Shown here in pieces: positions 1 to 12,941 of a stretch of 64,000 bases of DNA; within the stretch, counting starts at the first letter, position 1, and the number at the start of each line of letters is the position of its first letter. The translations under genes were made by a program, and so were the position numbers. The stretch is from Megaustenia siamemsis (taxonomy: Eukaryota; Mollusca; Gastropoda; Stylommatophora; Ariophantidae): the NCBI GenBank assembly GCA_032433765.1, contig JAVIAB010000025.1, positions 38,220,756 through 38,284,755 on the forward strand, given 5' to 3'. The notes below the pieces were generated by a model, which was not told the origin of the DNA, ran no database searches, and saw nothing but the letters and a program-made list of their open reading frames with translations.

Positions 1-759
1 ACAGTTAGTTTAATATAAAAATAAATATTAAAACTGTAAATGAATTTAAATATCTGGGAAAAATGTTAACTTCAGATGGTAGATGTACAACAGAGGTGAG
101 ATGTTAGATGCACAACAGAGGTGAGATGTTAGATGCACAACAGATGTGAGATGTTAGATGCACAACAGAGGTGAGATGGTAGATGTACAACAAAGGTGAG
201 GTGGTAGATGTACAACAGAAGTGAGATGTTAGATGTACAACAGAGGTGAGTTGCAGAATGGCCAAGACAAAATCAGCTTTCTAAAAAATGAAGAAGATAC
301 TATGCAATCTATTTTTGACAACAAAGATAGAAAAAAAAGAGTTCTTAAATGTTATATAGAGCCAGTCCTAACATATGCATGTGAATCATGGACAATAGAA
401 CAACAGACAAGAAAATCACTGGAGGCTGTAGAAATGTGGTTTTACAGAAGAATGTTGAGAATACCATGGACAGCTAAGAAGAGTAATGAAAATGTTCTGA
501 AAGAGGCCAAAGCAAAAAGAGAGCTAATTTCCAATATTAGGAAGAAACAATCATCATTTTTTGGTCATGTAATGAGAAGGGAACAGTTGGAATATATTGT
601 AACAACAGGGAAAATTGAGGGATGAAGAGATAAAGGGAAACAAAGAGAAAAGATATCAGACAACTTAGGAGAATGGCTTGGCAGAAGGTCAACAAAAGAA
701 ATGATAAATAACTGTCGAGATCGAACCAGCATTCATGGTACTTGATGATGATGATGATG
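1..759 (+). mobile_element. LINE-A fragment (RTE-like reverse transcriptase C-terminus)
   Basis: A 5'-truncated non-LTR retrotransposon. It starts in the RT thumb region ([15 protein letters not shown] near 37-80). It continues through the conserved C-terminal block with [21 protein letters not shown] and [18 protein letters not shown] (about 385-505), then [20 protein letters not shown], and ends in a TGATGA microsatellite tail at 741-759. The RR.LR.PWTA....VL...GH..RR arrangement is typical of RTE/BovB-type ORF ends. A stop follows KIEG and a tandem duplication disrupts the frame, so this copy is dead. Confidence 0.85.
74..248 (+). repeat. 25-bp tandem duplication inside LINE-A, about 7 copies
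   Basis: Seven units built around GTAGATGTACAACAGAGGTG. They expand the codons for SDGRCTTEV of the LINE-A reverse transcriptase. The unit is not a multiple of three, so the expansion breaks the frame. Confidence 0.85.
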
Positions 760-889
760 GTCAGTTTAAGAGATATTCAACTGTGCTGCTGGTGTACGTG
801 TGCTTTTAGATACAACCAAATATATTCAGAGAACTGGATTTCTCTGAGTAAACATGACAGAATGAATCCTCACCAATCACCATCAAGGG

Positions 890-1080
890 AGTTCTTCTCG
901 AGAATGCATGGAAAAAGACCAAGAGGAAGACCCAGAAGAAGATGGATAGATGCAGTGACAGAGACATGTAACAACAAAGGAAAATTACTAATTCAGACAA
1001 TTCAAGCTGCTCAAGAATGACAAATGATATAAACCACGACACCTTTTAGGTATCAGTGAAAAGATAAAAGAATGAAGAAG
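890..1080 (+). mobile_element. LINE 3' ORF tail fragment
   Basis: Encodes GKRPRGRPRRRWIDAVTE at about 912-962. This arginine-rich motif is common near the C-terminus of RTE-like ORFs. No clear upstream domain is attached. The following 180 bases hold nothing I recognise. Confidence 0.6.
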
Positions 1081-1261
1081 AAAGAAGAAACATGACTAGA
1101 CAGTGAACAAAAAGAATAAACTTGTTTTCTGGACAGCCACGTGAGGTAGTCTTTGGTTTGGACCGGTGTCACAACAGTTGGGGCATTCCCATATCCACTC
1201 TCACACCTGATCCAGCAACCATTGAAGTGTCCATCTACTGATTGTTCTTGTCCTGCAATAA

Positions 1262-1545
1262 TTCTTCTTCTTCTACCTTTTTAGCTCCCTGTGGAGCATA
1301 GGTCTTCAACAAACACTTTCCATGTCATTCTGTTTTTTGCCATTCTTTTAAGATCATTCCATGTCTTCCCCATCATCTTCATCTCTGCTTCCATCCATCT
1401 TCTCCAAGAATTCCTTGGTCTTCCTCTTTGTCTTTTCCCCTGGGGTTTAAAAAAAAATGGCCTGTTGTATAATACTCTCAACTGACCGTATTGTATTCTT
1501 TTCCGCAGAAGATGTTTTCCTGTTTTAACCGTTTGCGACATTTTG
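1262..1545 (-). mobile_element. LINE-E 3' tail, antisense
   Basis: The reverse strand encodes [20 protein letters not shown] then [16 protein letters not shown] and [11 protein letters not shown]. The + strand shows the family tail CTTTTTAGCTCCCTGTGGAG. It matches the copies at 3951, 12967, 40940, 49137 and 63475. Confidence 0.8.
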
Positions 1546-2082
1546 TTTTACCAAGTAGGCTCTTGGTCAGCTCAAGTTTGCTGACGTGATTGTCAGCAGT
1601 CGACTATGAACTACTTACAGCTATCAACTGATACCTGGAGCTTATTCAATCTTGAACTCTACAAGTTATAAGAAAGAAAACAGAAACAACACATCAGAAG
1701 TGATTTCTCTTTTGTCGAACTTCACGCAAACAATATTTTTACCAATTTAGTGACAATTTAGTTATGGCACAATTTTTTTTATACTTTATATCCTATTTTG
1801 ATAATTTATTTCATAATTTGGAAACTCTATGTCACATTTACAATATAATATAAATCTACCATATTCTGGATACCAAATTCAGTATGATAAACATTTGTTT
1901 CTACAAAATACAACATATTTTTAACACAACATACAACATATTTTTAACACAACATACAACATATTTTTAACACAGCATACAACATATCTAGTCAATGTAA
2001 AAAATACTTATTTTGAACATTATGTGCCATATTTTGCATGCTGTATGTCATAACATGGACACTGCGTGTTTATATTTCACAG
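1546..2082. other. AT-rich stretch upstream of the first cyclase exon
   Basis: No gene recognised. There are three to four imperfect 23-bp copies of ACAACATATTTTTAACAC at about 1909-1985. The last bases form a polypyrimidine tract and TTTCACAG acceptor for the exon at 2083. This is presumed intron. Confidence 0.6.
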
Positions 2083-2211
2083 AAACGTTGCCATAAATAT
2101 CTGCGCATCTTGACAAGGATGTCCTCATTTATTGTACATACGTCCTGGGTGAGAATGGTGCTGTCACTTTGCTGTGTTGGGTTCATCTTTTTCGCTTCAT
2201 CTATCACTATG
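2083..2211 (+). CDS. Adenylyl cyclase exon 1 of window (TM9)
   Basis: 43 codons, phase 0 to phase 0. The acceptor is TTTCACAG and the donor ATG|GTAAGA. It encodes a basic stretch ([13 protein letters not shown]), then a hydrophobic helix ([19 protein letters not shown]) that fits the third helix of the second membrane bundle, just before the large extracellular loop. Weak conservation here makes this the least certain exon, but its phase and position fit exactly. Confidence 0.75.
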
Positions 2212-5200
2212 GTAAGAGTTATCTACCTTTTGTACGTGTTCACTAAATAATGCCATCTATCTGTCAGGCTCTTTTCAGTAACCCCTGATATCAGAGTAAG
2301 ATCAAAGCCTTGTTTCTTGTCATTTCTAGTTATTTCTCTTATTTCTTGTCATTTCTGGTTATTTATTTCTTGTTATTTCTTGTTATTTCTCCTATTTCTT
2401 GTTATTTCTCTTATTTCTTATTTTTTTCTCTTATTGCTTGTTATTTCTCTTATTTCTTGTTATTTCTGGTTATTTCTCTTATTTCTTGTCAATTCTTGTC
2501 ATTCTTGTTATTTCTCTTATTTCTTGTTATTTCTCTTATTTCTTGTTATTTCTCCTATTTCTTGTTATTTCTCTTCTTATTTTTCTCTTATTGCTTGTTA
2601 TTTCTCTTATTTCTTGGTATTTCTCTTATTTCTTGTTATTTCTCTCATTTATTGATATTTCTCTTTTTTCTTGTTATTTCTCTTATTTTTGTCTTTAAAC
2701 TACATCACATCGTAACAAAGTCAATATTTTAAAATGAACATAAAGTAACCTTCAGCAAATGTGTTTGAAATGACCAAGCTGGTTAAAGTACAGGTTCCAT
2801 AAAACAGATTATTTGTTAACAATATGTAAGGCAATTTGAAAATAAATGTCTAAGGAAAATATTTGGTATAGCATGGGCGAATTCAAAACAAACAAGGAAA
2901 TTAGAGAAATCGTCAATCAACTACTAATATATTTTTTTTCCGTTCGCCAGCTTTTTACCTCTGACGAAGTCCCTAGAGACTAGGAACTGAATTTTACGTG
3001 TTAATCCATTTTTCCATGACAGCCGTGTGCACAGGGGTCCCTCGCCACACAGGCAGATAACTACGACTTCGGAGGTGCTCATATTTTTTTCTGTCGATGA
3101 GTAATTGACGTTTCAAGCCAGGCCTCGCTGCTAAGACCAGGGGTGGTTGCTGCAGAGAGAAATCATAATTAAAAATCCCAACCGGTGTAGCTGGGATTTG
3201 AACCTACAACCTCTCTGTCTCGAGGCCAGCGTCTTACTTCGAGACCAGCCAGTCCCCAACCACTAATATCATCTGTAATTAAGAAAAGACGATGGCAATA
3301 TGTTGGACATGTGATGAGGAGAGATAATAACCAAATAGCAAAGCAAGCCCTCAAGTGGGAAACAACAGGTAAGAGAAAAGAGGCCGACCCAGAGAAACAT
3401 TGAGAAGAACTTTGAGAGAGGCAAAGAGAGCAGGAATCGGCTCCCTCAATGAGATCAAGATGCTTGCACAGAACAGAGACAAATGGTGAGATTTGATAAA
3501 AGATCTTTGCAAGAATTGAGACTGCTAGAAAGAAAAATTAGAAAAAGAGAAAGATTATCTGGGTCTATGCCCTATGTGCCGGTCATGGCTCGAAATGTCC
3601 ACAGATAGATAACTACATAGGCTGCTATTTTAACATGATTATTAACAGTGTGTAGATGGTAAAAAGGAAGACCCAGGGAGACACTGAGAAGAACATTGAT
3701 GAGAGAGGCAAGAGCAGCAGGATTCGGCTCCCTCAATGAGATAGAGCTGCTTGCACAGAACAGAGACAGATGGCGAGATTTGATAAAGTATCTTTAAAAG
3801 AAAACTGCTAGAACAAAAATTCAGATAGGAGAAGGTGTATCTTGGTCTACGCCCTATTGGCCGGCTACGGCTCGAAAGGTCAATAGATAGATAGATAGAT
3901 AGACAGTAACTACACTACATTTGACTGTCTCTGAAAAACCTAGTCATTTTCTTCTACCTTTCAGCTCCCTGTAGAGCATAGGTCTTCAACAAACACTTTC
4001 CATGCTGTCCTGTTTCCTGACATTCTTTTAAGATCATTCCATGTCTTCCCCACCATCTTCATCTCTCCATCCACCTGTCTTCTCTAAGAATATTTTGGTC
4101 TTCCTCTTTGTCTCCTCCCCTGGGGATTCAAAAAAGGACCTGTTGTGTAATACTCTCAGTTGGCTTCTGCAGTGTGTGTCCTATCCAGCACCATCGTCTC
4201 ACTGTATCTCTTTATCCACTGGTGTTTGACTGGTACATTTCCATAATTCTATGATAGTGATTTTGTCCTGCCATTTCCATCCTTTTATTCTACGTAAGCA
4301 TCCATTAATGAATGTCTGTATCTTCATTATTGTCAATTTTGATGTTCTCAATGTTTCACAGCCATATAATAATACTGACTTAACATTGGATTTGAACATT
4401 TTTATTTTTGTATTTAACCTAATTTCTAGTGCAATGAATGCTTCTCTTGCTTTTTGTATCCTTATTTTGGTATCTTTCTCTCTTCCTCCTTATTTGTCTG
4501 TATTACTGCCCAATCTTTGTCTGTATTACTGCCCAATCATTTGTCTGTATTACTGCCCAATCATTTGTCTGTATTACTGCCCAATCATTTGTCTGTATTA
4601 CTGCCCAATCTTTGTCTGTATTACTGCCCAATCATTTGTCTGTATTACTGCCCAAATACGGGGGAGCCGCGATAGCTCAGTGGTTAGTGAACTGGACTAC
4701 CACGGACAAGGGGTAGGGTTCGATCCCAACCGATGGCTTCCGGGTTCACCCAGCCTTAAATGGGTACCAGATTTTTTTCTGGGAAAGTAAAGCAGCACGG
4801 GCGTAATACTGACCACATTACCCCAAAAATCATGTGCCCCAAAAATCATGTGTCTGTAAAATATAGGGTCACTAACACCATATTTCCCTATACGCCACTT
4901 GGCGTGACGGGGGGGTACTTTACTTTATTGCCCAAATATACGTAAGATTAGAAAACCTTGTTTAAGTTTAATTGTTAGCAATTATAGACATACTGTTGTT
5001 TTAACTTTTATTTGTAGAAATACTGTTATTTTAACTTTTATTTGTAGAAATACTGTTATTTTAACTTTTATTTGTAGAAATACTGTTGTTTTAACTTTTA
5101 TTTGTAGAAATACTGTTATTTTAACTGTTTTATAGAAATACTGTTATTTTAACTTTTATTTGTAGAAATACTGTTATTTTAACTTTTATTTGTAGAAATA

Positions 5201-8200
5201 CTGTTATTTTAACTTTTATTTGTAGAAATACTGTTATTTTAACTTTTATTTGTAGAAATACTGTTATTTTAACTTTTTTGTAGAAATACTGTTATTTTAA
5301 CTTTTATTTGTAGAAATGCTGTTATTTTAACTTGTTTGTAGAAATACTGTTATTTTAACTTTTTTGTAGAAATACTGTTATTTTAACTTTTTTGTAGAAA
5401 TACTGTTATTTTAACTTTTTTTGTAGAAATACTGTTATTTTAACTTTTATTTGTAGAAATACTGTTATTTTAATTTTTTTGTAGAAATACTGTTATTTTA
5501 ACTTTTATTTGTAGAAATACTGTTATTTTAATTTTTTTGTAGAAATACTGTTATTTTAACTTTTATTTGTAGAAATACTGTTATTTTAATTTTTTTGTAG
5601 AAATACTGTTATTTTAACTTTTATTTGTAGAAATACTGTTATTTTAACTTTTTTGTAGAAATACTGTTATTTTAACTTTTTTGTAGAAATACTGTTATTT
5701 TAACTTTTATTTGTAGAAATACTGTTATTTTAATTTTTTTGTAGAAATACTGTTATTTTAACTTTTATTTGTAGAAATACTGTTATTTTAATTTTTTTGT
5801 AGAAATACTGTTATTTTAACTTTTATTTGTAGAAATACTGTTATTTTAATTTTTTTGTAGAAATACTGTTATTTTAACTTTTATTTGTAGAAATACTGTT
5901 ATTTTAACTTTTTTGTAGAAATACTGTTGTTTTAACTTTTATTTGTAGAAATACTGTTATTTTAATTTTTTGTAGAAATACTGTTGTTTTAACTTTTATT
6001 TGTAGAAATACTGTTGTTTTAACTTTTATTTGTAGAAATACTGTTATTTTAATTTTTTTGTAGAAATACTGTTGTTTTAACTTTTATTTGTAGAAATACT
6101 GTTGTTTTAACTTTTTTGTAGAAATACTGTTATTTTAACTGTTATTTGTAGAAATACTGTTGTTTTAACTTTTATTTGTAGAAATACTGTTGTTTTAACT
6201 TTTATTTGTTAACATTCTCTTGAGATGTTTATAATTTCAACACATTCGTTAATAATCTCGATTCACAGGTCGACTGTAAAGAATCAAGTCACCCTACCAC
6301 AACTTCACCATCTGCTACAAACACAAGTTTGGCTTCTTCCCCGGAAACTCAAACGTCTACATGCCGCTACCCCCCTGTAATTATTCATAATTAAGTCTTT
6401 ATTTCTTTCTGTCTTCACTTCCTCTTGTAACTGTTCGGGTGTCAAGGTAGAAACAAAGTTCTGGTTCTCACCCATTTGATGATTTTACTCATTGCCACTT
6501 GATGTTGTCTGTCAGGTAACAAGGTCATCGAAGTATTAGTCTCTTGAGCAATATGACCAGAAAATTACTAAGAATCACCATGAGACATGTAAGGAACAAA
6601 ATAAAACTAGAAATAAGTGAGGAACAATATGGATTTGTGAAAGGAAATGGCACCAATAATGCAATATACATTCTGAGAACATTGACAGAATGAGCTATAG
6701 AGGTCAAGAAAAATCTATAGGTGCTTTATAGACTACACAAAAGCATTTGACAAAGTGAAGTATGTAGAAATAATCAATATGCTGGAGAAATTAAACATTG
6801 ATGGCAAGGATCTGCTAATCATTAAAAAAAACATTTACTGACAACAAACAGCAGAAATAACTGATAAACTGACAAAAAAGCTAGGAATAGCCCCCACCAT
6901 AGAATATATATAAAGCAACAACAGATAAAATAGTTTGGCCACGTGACAAGGCAGAGTAATCAAAACACAACACAACGAGTCCTCAATAAACATTGCGAGA
7001 ATACCAGACCTGAAAGGGTCAACCATGATAAAGATGGATCAATGGAATATTAGAAGCACTAGGAAACATAACAGCAGCAGAAATGAACAGAAGAGCAAAA
7101 GACCGAAATTATATCTCCCCTCGACGCTGAAAGGCAAACAAGAAAAGAAAGGAGTGGAAGAAACAGCAGCCATCAAAATTAGCAACCAAATAGGAAAATT
7201 GCAATAAATAAAACAAGGAATCAAACAAGGCTGCGTTCTGTCGTCGGATTTGTTTTCACTTTCTATCAATCTATCATCCTTTAGAGCCAAAGACGGCACA
7301 TGGGACAGAACCACAATCTTAAAAATGTTGCGTGTCAAAATGGCACATATTGCAGCGATCACTGCTGTTTTCACTTTACAGCAAAAATATTATGAGATTA
7401 ATAGTAGACAAAAAAGGAATTTAAGTCAATGGTCACAACATAAACAATTGACGACATGCGGATGACACAGTCTTAAAAGCAGAGACAGAATGAACTACGA
7501 GAAATGATAGACATTATAGTAAAAGAAAACAACAATAAAGGTCTCAGTCTGAATAGTAAGAAAACAGAAGTAATGGTTATATCTAAGAAACAATCATCAC
7601 CATCATGCAGCATAAAAATAAACAGGACAAATCTGAAACAAGTGGACCGTTTCAAATACTTGGGCACAATAATTACATCTGATGGGAGATGCACCACAGA
7701 AATAAACAGCAGAATAGTTCAGGCCAAAATAGCATTTCAGAAAATGAAAAATATCTTATGCAACAAGTCTATGTGTTGAAGTGAGAAAGAGAGTTCATCA
7801 ATGCTATATAGAGCATTTCTGACCTATGGATGCAAATCATGGACAGTAGACAAACAAATGAAAAGACAATTAGAGGTCACAGAGATGGGATTTCTCAGAA
7901 GAATGTTGAAAGTTCCCTGGACAGACTGGTCTTAAAAAGACCAATGAGGAAATTCTCAAAGAGGCCAACACAAAAAGGGAACTCCTAAAAAACATCAGAA
8001 AGAAACAATCAGCATATTTGGGCACATCATGAGAAGAGGAAAGTTGGAATACTTGGTTATAACTGACATAATACAGGGAAAGAGAGATCATGGACGACAA
8101 AGAGAGAAAATACTGGATAGCTTGGTGTCCAGAAATACTGGATATCTTGGCATGGAAAACAGTCAACAACAGAACTGATACGATGCACCGTAGATAGAAG

Positions 8201-11200
8201 ATTGTGGAAGGGCATGATCGCCTACGCCAATCAGTGTGGCACATGTTGATGATGATCTCATACAGCTATTTTATACAACCATTTACAAAAGCTATTTCAT
8301 ACAATCATTTCATAAAATTATTTCATACAACCATTTGCAATTTCCATTTCATACAACCAACCTGAGAAAGGACAATAGAGGTAGAATTGTACGGTGTAGA
8401 CCAGACTTAGGGCCAAGAAAAATGTATGGATTTTGTTGTTTCCCAGCACATGCATACACTGCTTTGTCAGTCCAAGTAAGAACATAAACACTCAGCTCTT
8501 TAAAAAAAACTTTGCGGTGAAGTCCTAATTTAAGCACATAAATTATTTAAGTTCATAAGAGTAACCTCCCCTTTAGTAACATTTCACTTTATTCAGAGGT
8601 TCTAAAATCTGTCATTAGAAGACCCCTAATTGTAGAGAAAAGAGAAACAAGGTGAGGGTAAGGCTCTAACTCCTAATATAATTTGTATTATTTGAGACCC
8701 ACTATAGTTGTATTGTTATTAAGTTATCTGCAGATCATCATCATTGCACTCCGAACATGTACATAGGTGCTCGTGCTCAAATCCCCTCAGCAATTCCCTC
8801 AGGGTCCAGCGACTGACGATTCTAGTTCTGTGTTGGTTGATAAGTCTTCCTAAATGCCCACTAAGTTTCTCGTTTCTGGTTGTGCCCATCTTAACTCCCA
8901 TCTCTTTCATCCAAAGGAGTGATGGGGACTCGTGGTTGTCGAGGTCCTGTGCCCTTCCCACATCTCGGAGGGCATTGATGATGTCCACCCAATCCATTGG
9001 TTGAACTCAATGATAGCGCAACTAGCCAACCAGTCTGCTGTTTCATTTCCCCGTACTCCTGCATGTCCAGGGACGTAGACAAATGTGACCATATGTATTT
9101 TTGACTTCTGCAATGACTCTAACCATTGCATACATACAGAGCCTGCCTCCACTTTTTTTTTTTTAATCATGCTCATCGAATAACTCAGTATACAGGCACG
9201 TGTGTAGTCTTGTGACTCTAGCCAGATGAATGCCCTGGTCACTGCTATCACCTCCATTGTCATGCTACTCGTGGTCATAATGTATGCACCACTGTCTTCC
9301 TTGACTATTCTGCCTGCCGAGCGTGCTGTAAATGCCCATACACTTCTTTGGTGTCGTATTACTGATCCGTCTGTATAGATGACTGCATCTTTCTCATTTG
9401 TGTTATCCCAGATGAGACCGTTGACCTCCGCATTGACCACGACTGACTTGTATTGTAATATCAACTAAGGGAAGATCACTCATTTTTCTGAAATAATTCA
9501 TGAGCTTAAACTAGGACTTGATCAACATTTTTTTCTGTTTGTGTTTCTCCAGTACTACATTCTGTGCTTCATGCTGGCTTTCACTGGCTATAGCATCTTC
9601 ATCCAGATCAGCTTCGTCATCAAACTCATCTTCTTGTCGGTGATGTTCATCGTGGTGAACCTCGCTGTTCATGTTGGCAAGGGAGCTGTTTTTGATGATT
9701 ATGATTCTCATAAAACGAATGCTACGACAAGTGTGTAAGTTTATCTCTGAGACTAGCCATCACGCATCACGGCTTGTGTTAGTTCATTTTTATTGTTAAA
9801 TAATATGATATTATTAGAACAAAGAAAAAGACATCAGCTCAGTGCAAAATGAAGACAAGTGAAACGATATTAAAACAGGTAAATGAATTTAAATATTTGG
9901 GAACTTTATTAACCTCAGACGGAAGATGTACAAAAGAGGTAAGATGTAGAATGGCTTAGGCAAAAGCAGTTTTCCAAAAAATGAGGAAGATATGCAATCC
10001 ATTTTTGACAATAGAAACAAGAAAAAGAGTTCTTAAATGTTATGTAGAGCCAGTCTTAACATATGGATGCGAGTCATGGACAATAGGACAACAGACAAGA
10101 AAATCACTGGAGTCTGTAGAAATGTGGTTTTACAGAAGAATGTTGAGAATACCATGATAGCTAAGAAGAGTAATGAAGAGGCTCTGAGAGAGGTCAAAGC
10201 AAAAAGAGAGCTAATTTCCAATGTTAGGAAGAGACAATCATCATTTTTGGCCATGTAATGAGAAGAGAACAACTGGAATATATTGTAACAACTGGAAAAA
10301 TTGAGGGACGAAGAGATAGAGGGAAGCAAAGAGAAAAAATAACAAACAGCTTAAGAGAATGGCTTGGCAGATGGTCAACAACAGAAATGATAAATAGCTG
10401 CCGAGATCGAAAGTTGTAGAGAGACATGATCACCTACGCCACTAGGCCCGGTACTTGATGATGATGATGATGAATATGATATTAATGCATTGTTGAGCGG
10501 ATCTGTTCCTGTTTTTCATATTCTTGTATATAAACATTAACAAATGATTTTCATGAATTCACTTCAGATTCATTTATATAAATGTGAACAAATAAATGCT
10601 CTGAATTTTTTTAGATTCATTTACAGGGGGATCGGTTGGTCTCGATGCAAGGCACTAGACTCGAGACAGAGAGGTTGTGAGTTCAAATCCCGGTTGTGCA
10701 AGTTGGGATTTTTATTTGTGATTTCTCTCTGCAGCAACCACCCCTGGTTCTGCAGTAGCGAGGCCCGGCCTGAAACGTCAATTACTCATCAACAGAAAAA
10801 ATATGAGTAGCTCCAAAGACGGAGTTATCTGCCTGTGTGGCAAGGGATACACATGGCTGCCAGGGAAAAACGGATTAACACACAAAATTCAGTTCCTACT
10901 TTCTAGGGACTTCGCCAGAGGTGAAAGCTGGCGAACGCAAAAAAAAAATAATAATAAATTTTCAAGTTAATCCTGTGATTTATTTACATTCCATTACATA
11001 CGATTTCACAAACAAAACAAAGAATAAACAAAACAATAGGTATGGAAAAAAGTAATTTTAATGCCATGAAAAATATACTAACAACAAAACGAATATCAGC
11101 AGGGCTGAAACTAAGAATGGCAAAATTTTACGTCTTCTCAATATTCCTGTATGGTGCAGAAACATGGACATTAGACAAGAAAACAGAACAGAAAATTGAA

Positions 11201-12908
11201 GCCTTTGAAATGTGGATTTATAGAAGAATAGGTAGAATTGGATGGAAACAAAAGATAACAAACGATGAAGTTTTAAAACAACTGAAAATAAAAAGAGAAC
11301 TACTAAACACAATTAAGACAAGACAAATGAAATTTTTGGGGCATGTTAAAAGACACAACAGCCTACTAAAAGTAATATTGGAAGGAAAAATACAAGGTAA
11401 AAGAGGCAGAGACAGACCAAGACTAACATGGACGAGTAACATCAAAAGATGGACAAGTCAATCTATGTTAGCGTGCACCATCAAAGCAAGAAACAGAGTA
11501 GAATGGCGATCCATGGTAGCCAACCTTCGATGCGAAGGCACACGATGATGATGATGATGATAACATAAGATTTCCATGGAGAAATTCATGATTTTAAAAA
11601 TATTTTCTGTTACACAAACATGAACAAATGATTGAATTAAGTCCATCTTTTTTCTCGTCTTTGGTATTTTTTATGATAATAAGTGGCCTATTACTCTTTT
11701 TTTGTATCTGACTTCTGTGATCTTTCACAATGTTTGCTGTTCACTTTCACCAATGACTTTTGTTCATTTGTATCATCATCATCATCATCAAGTACCATGT
11801 TTACTGGCATAGGTGATCATGTTTCTCCACAACTTTTAATCTCGACAGTTATTTATCATTTCTGTTGTTGACCTTCTGCCAAGCCATTCTCTTAAGCTGT
11901 CTGGTATTTTTTTCTCTTTTCTTCCCTCTATCTCTTCATCCCCCAATTTTCCCAGTTGTCACAATATATTCCAGCTCATTACATGGCCAAAAAATGATGA
12001 TTGTTTCTTCCTAATTTTGGAAATTAGCTCTCTTTTTGCTTTGGCCTCTTTCAGAACGTTTTCATTACTCTTCTTAGCTGTCCATGGTATTCTCAATATT
12101 CTTCTGTAAAACCACATTTCTACAGCCTCCAGTGATTTTCTTGTCTGTTATTAACCATGATTCACATCCATATGTTAAGACTGAGTCTAAATAATATTTA
12201 AGAACTCTTTTTCTTTGTTTCTATTGTCAAAAATAGATTGCATAGTATCTTCCTCATTTTTTTAAAGCATTTTTTGCATGAGCCATTCTGCATCTCACCT
12301 CTGTTGTACATCTACAATCTGAGGTTAACAAAGTTCACAAATATTTAAATTCATTTACCTGTTTTAATATTGTTCCACTTGTCATTAATGTGCTTTGTCT
12401 TTTATTCGTTCTTTCATCATCATCATCAAGTGCCATCTTCACAACTAAGGTTGGCTACTATAGAGCACCATTCTGCTCTGTCTCTTGCTTTGATGGTGCA
12501 GGTTGTCGTAGGCTGACTTCTTATGATGTTACGGGTCTATGTTAGTCTTGGTCTGCCTCTGCCTCTATTACCTTGTATTTTCCCTTCCAAGATTACTTTT
12601 AGTAGGCTGTTGTGTCTTTTAACATGGCCCAAAAATCTTATATGTCTTGTTTGAATAGTGTTTAGTAGTTCTCTTTTCATTTTTAGTTGTTTCAAGACTT
12701 CATGATTTGTTTTCTTTTCCTTCCATTCAATTATACTTATTCTTCTATATATCCACATTTCAAAGGCTTCAATTTTCTGTTCTGTTTTCGTTCTTTATCT
12801 TGTTTGTATACTGTGCTTTATTCATAGTGCTGCCTCTTCTGCTTGTCTTACAAATTTGGTTACTCTTTTATAGTCTCTAATCTTGCAATCTCATATATAT
12901 ATATATAA

Positions 12909-12941
<33 letters not shown>

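Larger units (their letters stand above)
3951..4970 (-). mobile_element. LINE-E fragment, antisense, with internal repeat and SINE-1
   Basis: The reverse strand encodes [20 protein letters not shown] then [12 protein letters not shown]. Upstream of that it encodes [20 protein letters not shown]. Relative to the copy at 40940 it carries a 24-bp expansion (4487-4660) and a SINE-1 insertion (4664-4925). LINE sequence resumes after the SINE. Confidence 0.8.
6530..8256 (+). mobile_element. LINE-B, long decayed RTE-like copy
   Basis: RT fingers/palm ([20 protein letters not shown] at about 6618-6677) and a tract resembling [12 protein letters not shown] come first. [15 protein letters not shown] follows at about 7216-7260, then an A-D-D-T-V-L catalytic remnant near 7457. 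Next come [28 protein letters not shown], the RR.LKVPWT-type block and a terminal GATGATGATG. Two foreign segments (6890-7170 and 7268-7372) and many stops interrupt it. It is the most complete reverse transcriptase in the window. Confidence 0.85.

Noticed and set aside
2310..2732. Hydrophobic frames that look like membrane proteins
   Set aside because: T-rich minisatellite read in three phases; no conserved pattern.
4664..4740. Functional tRNA gene
   Set aside because: A and B boxes are present, but the same head recurs with a conserved 3' body and target duplications, so it is a SINE.
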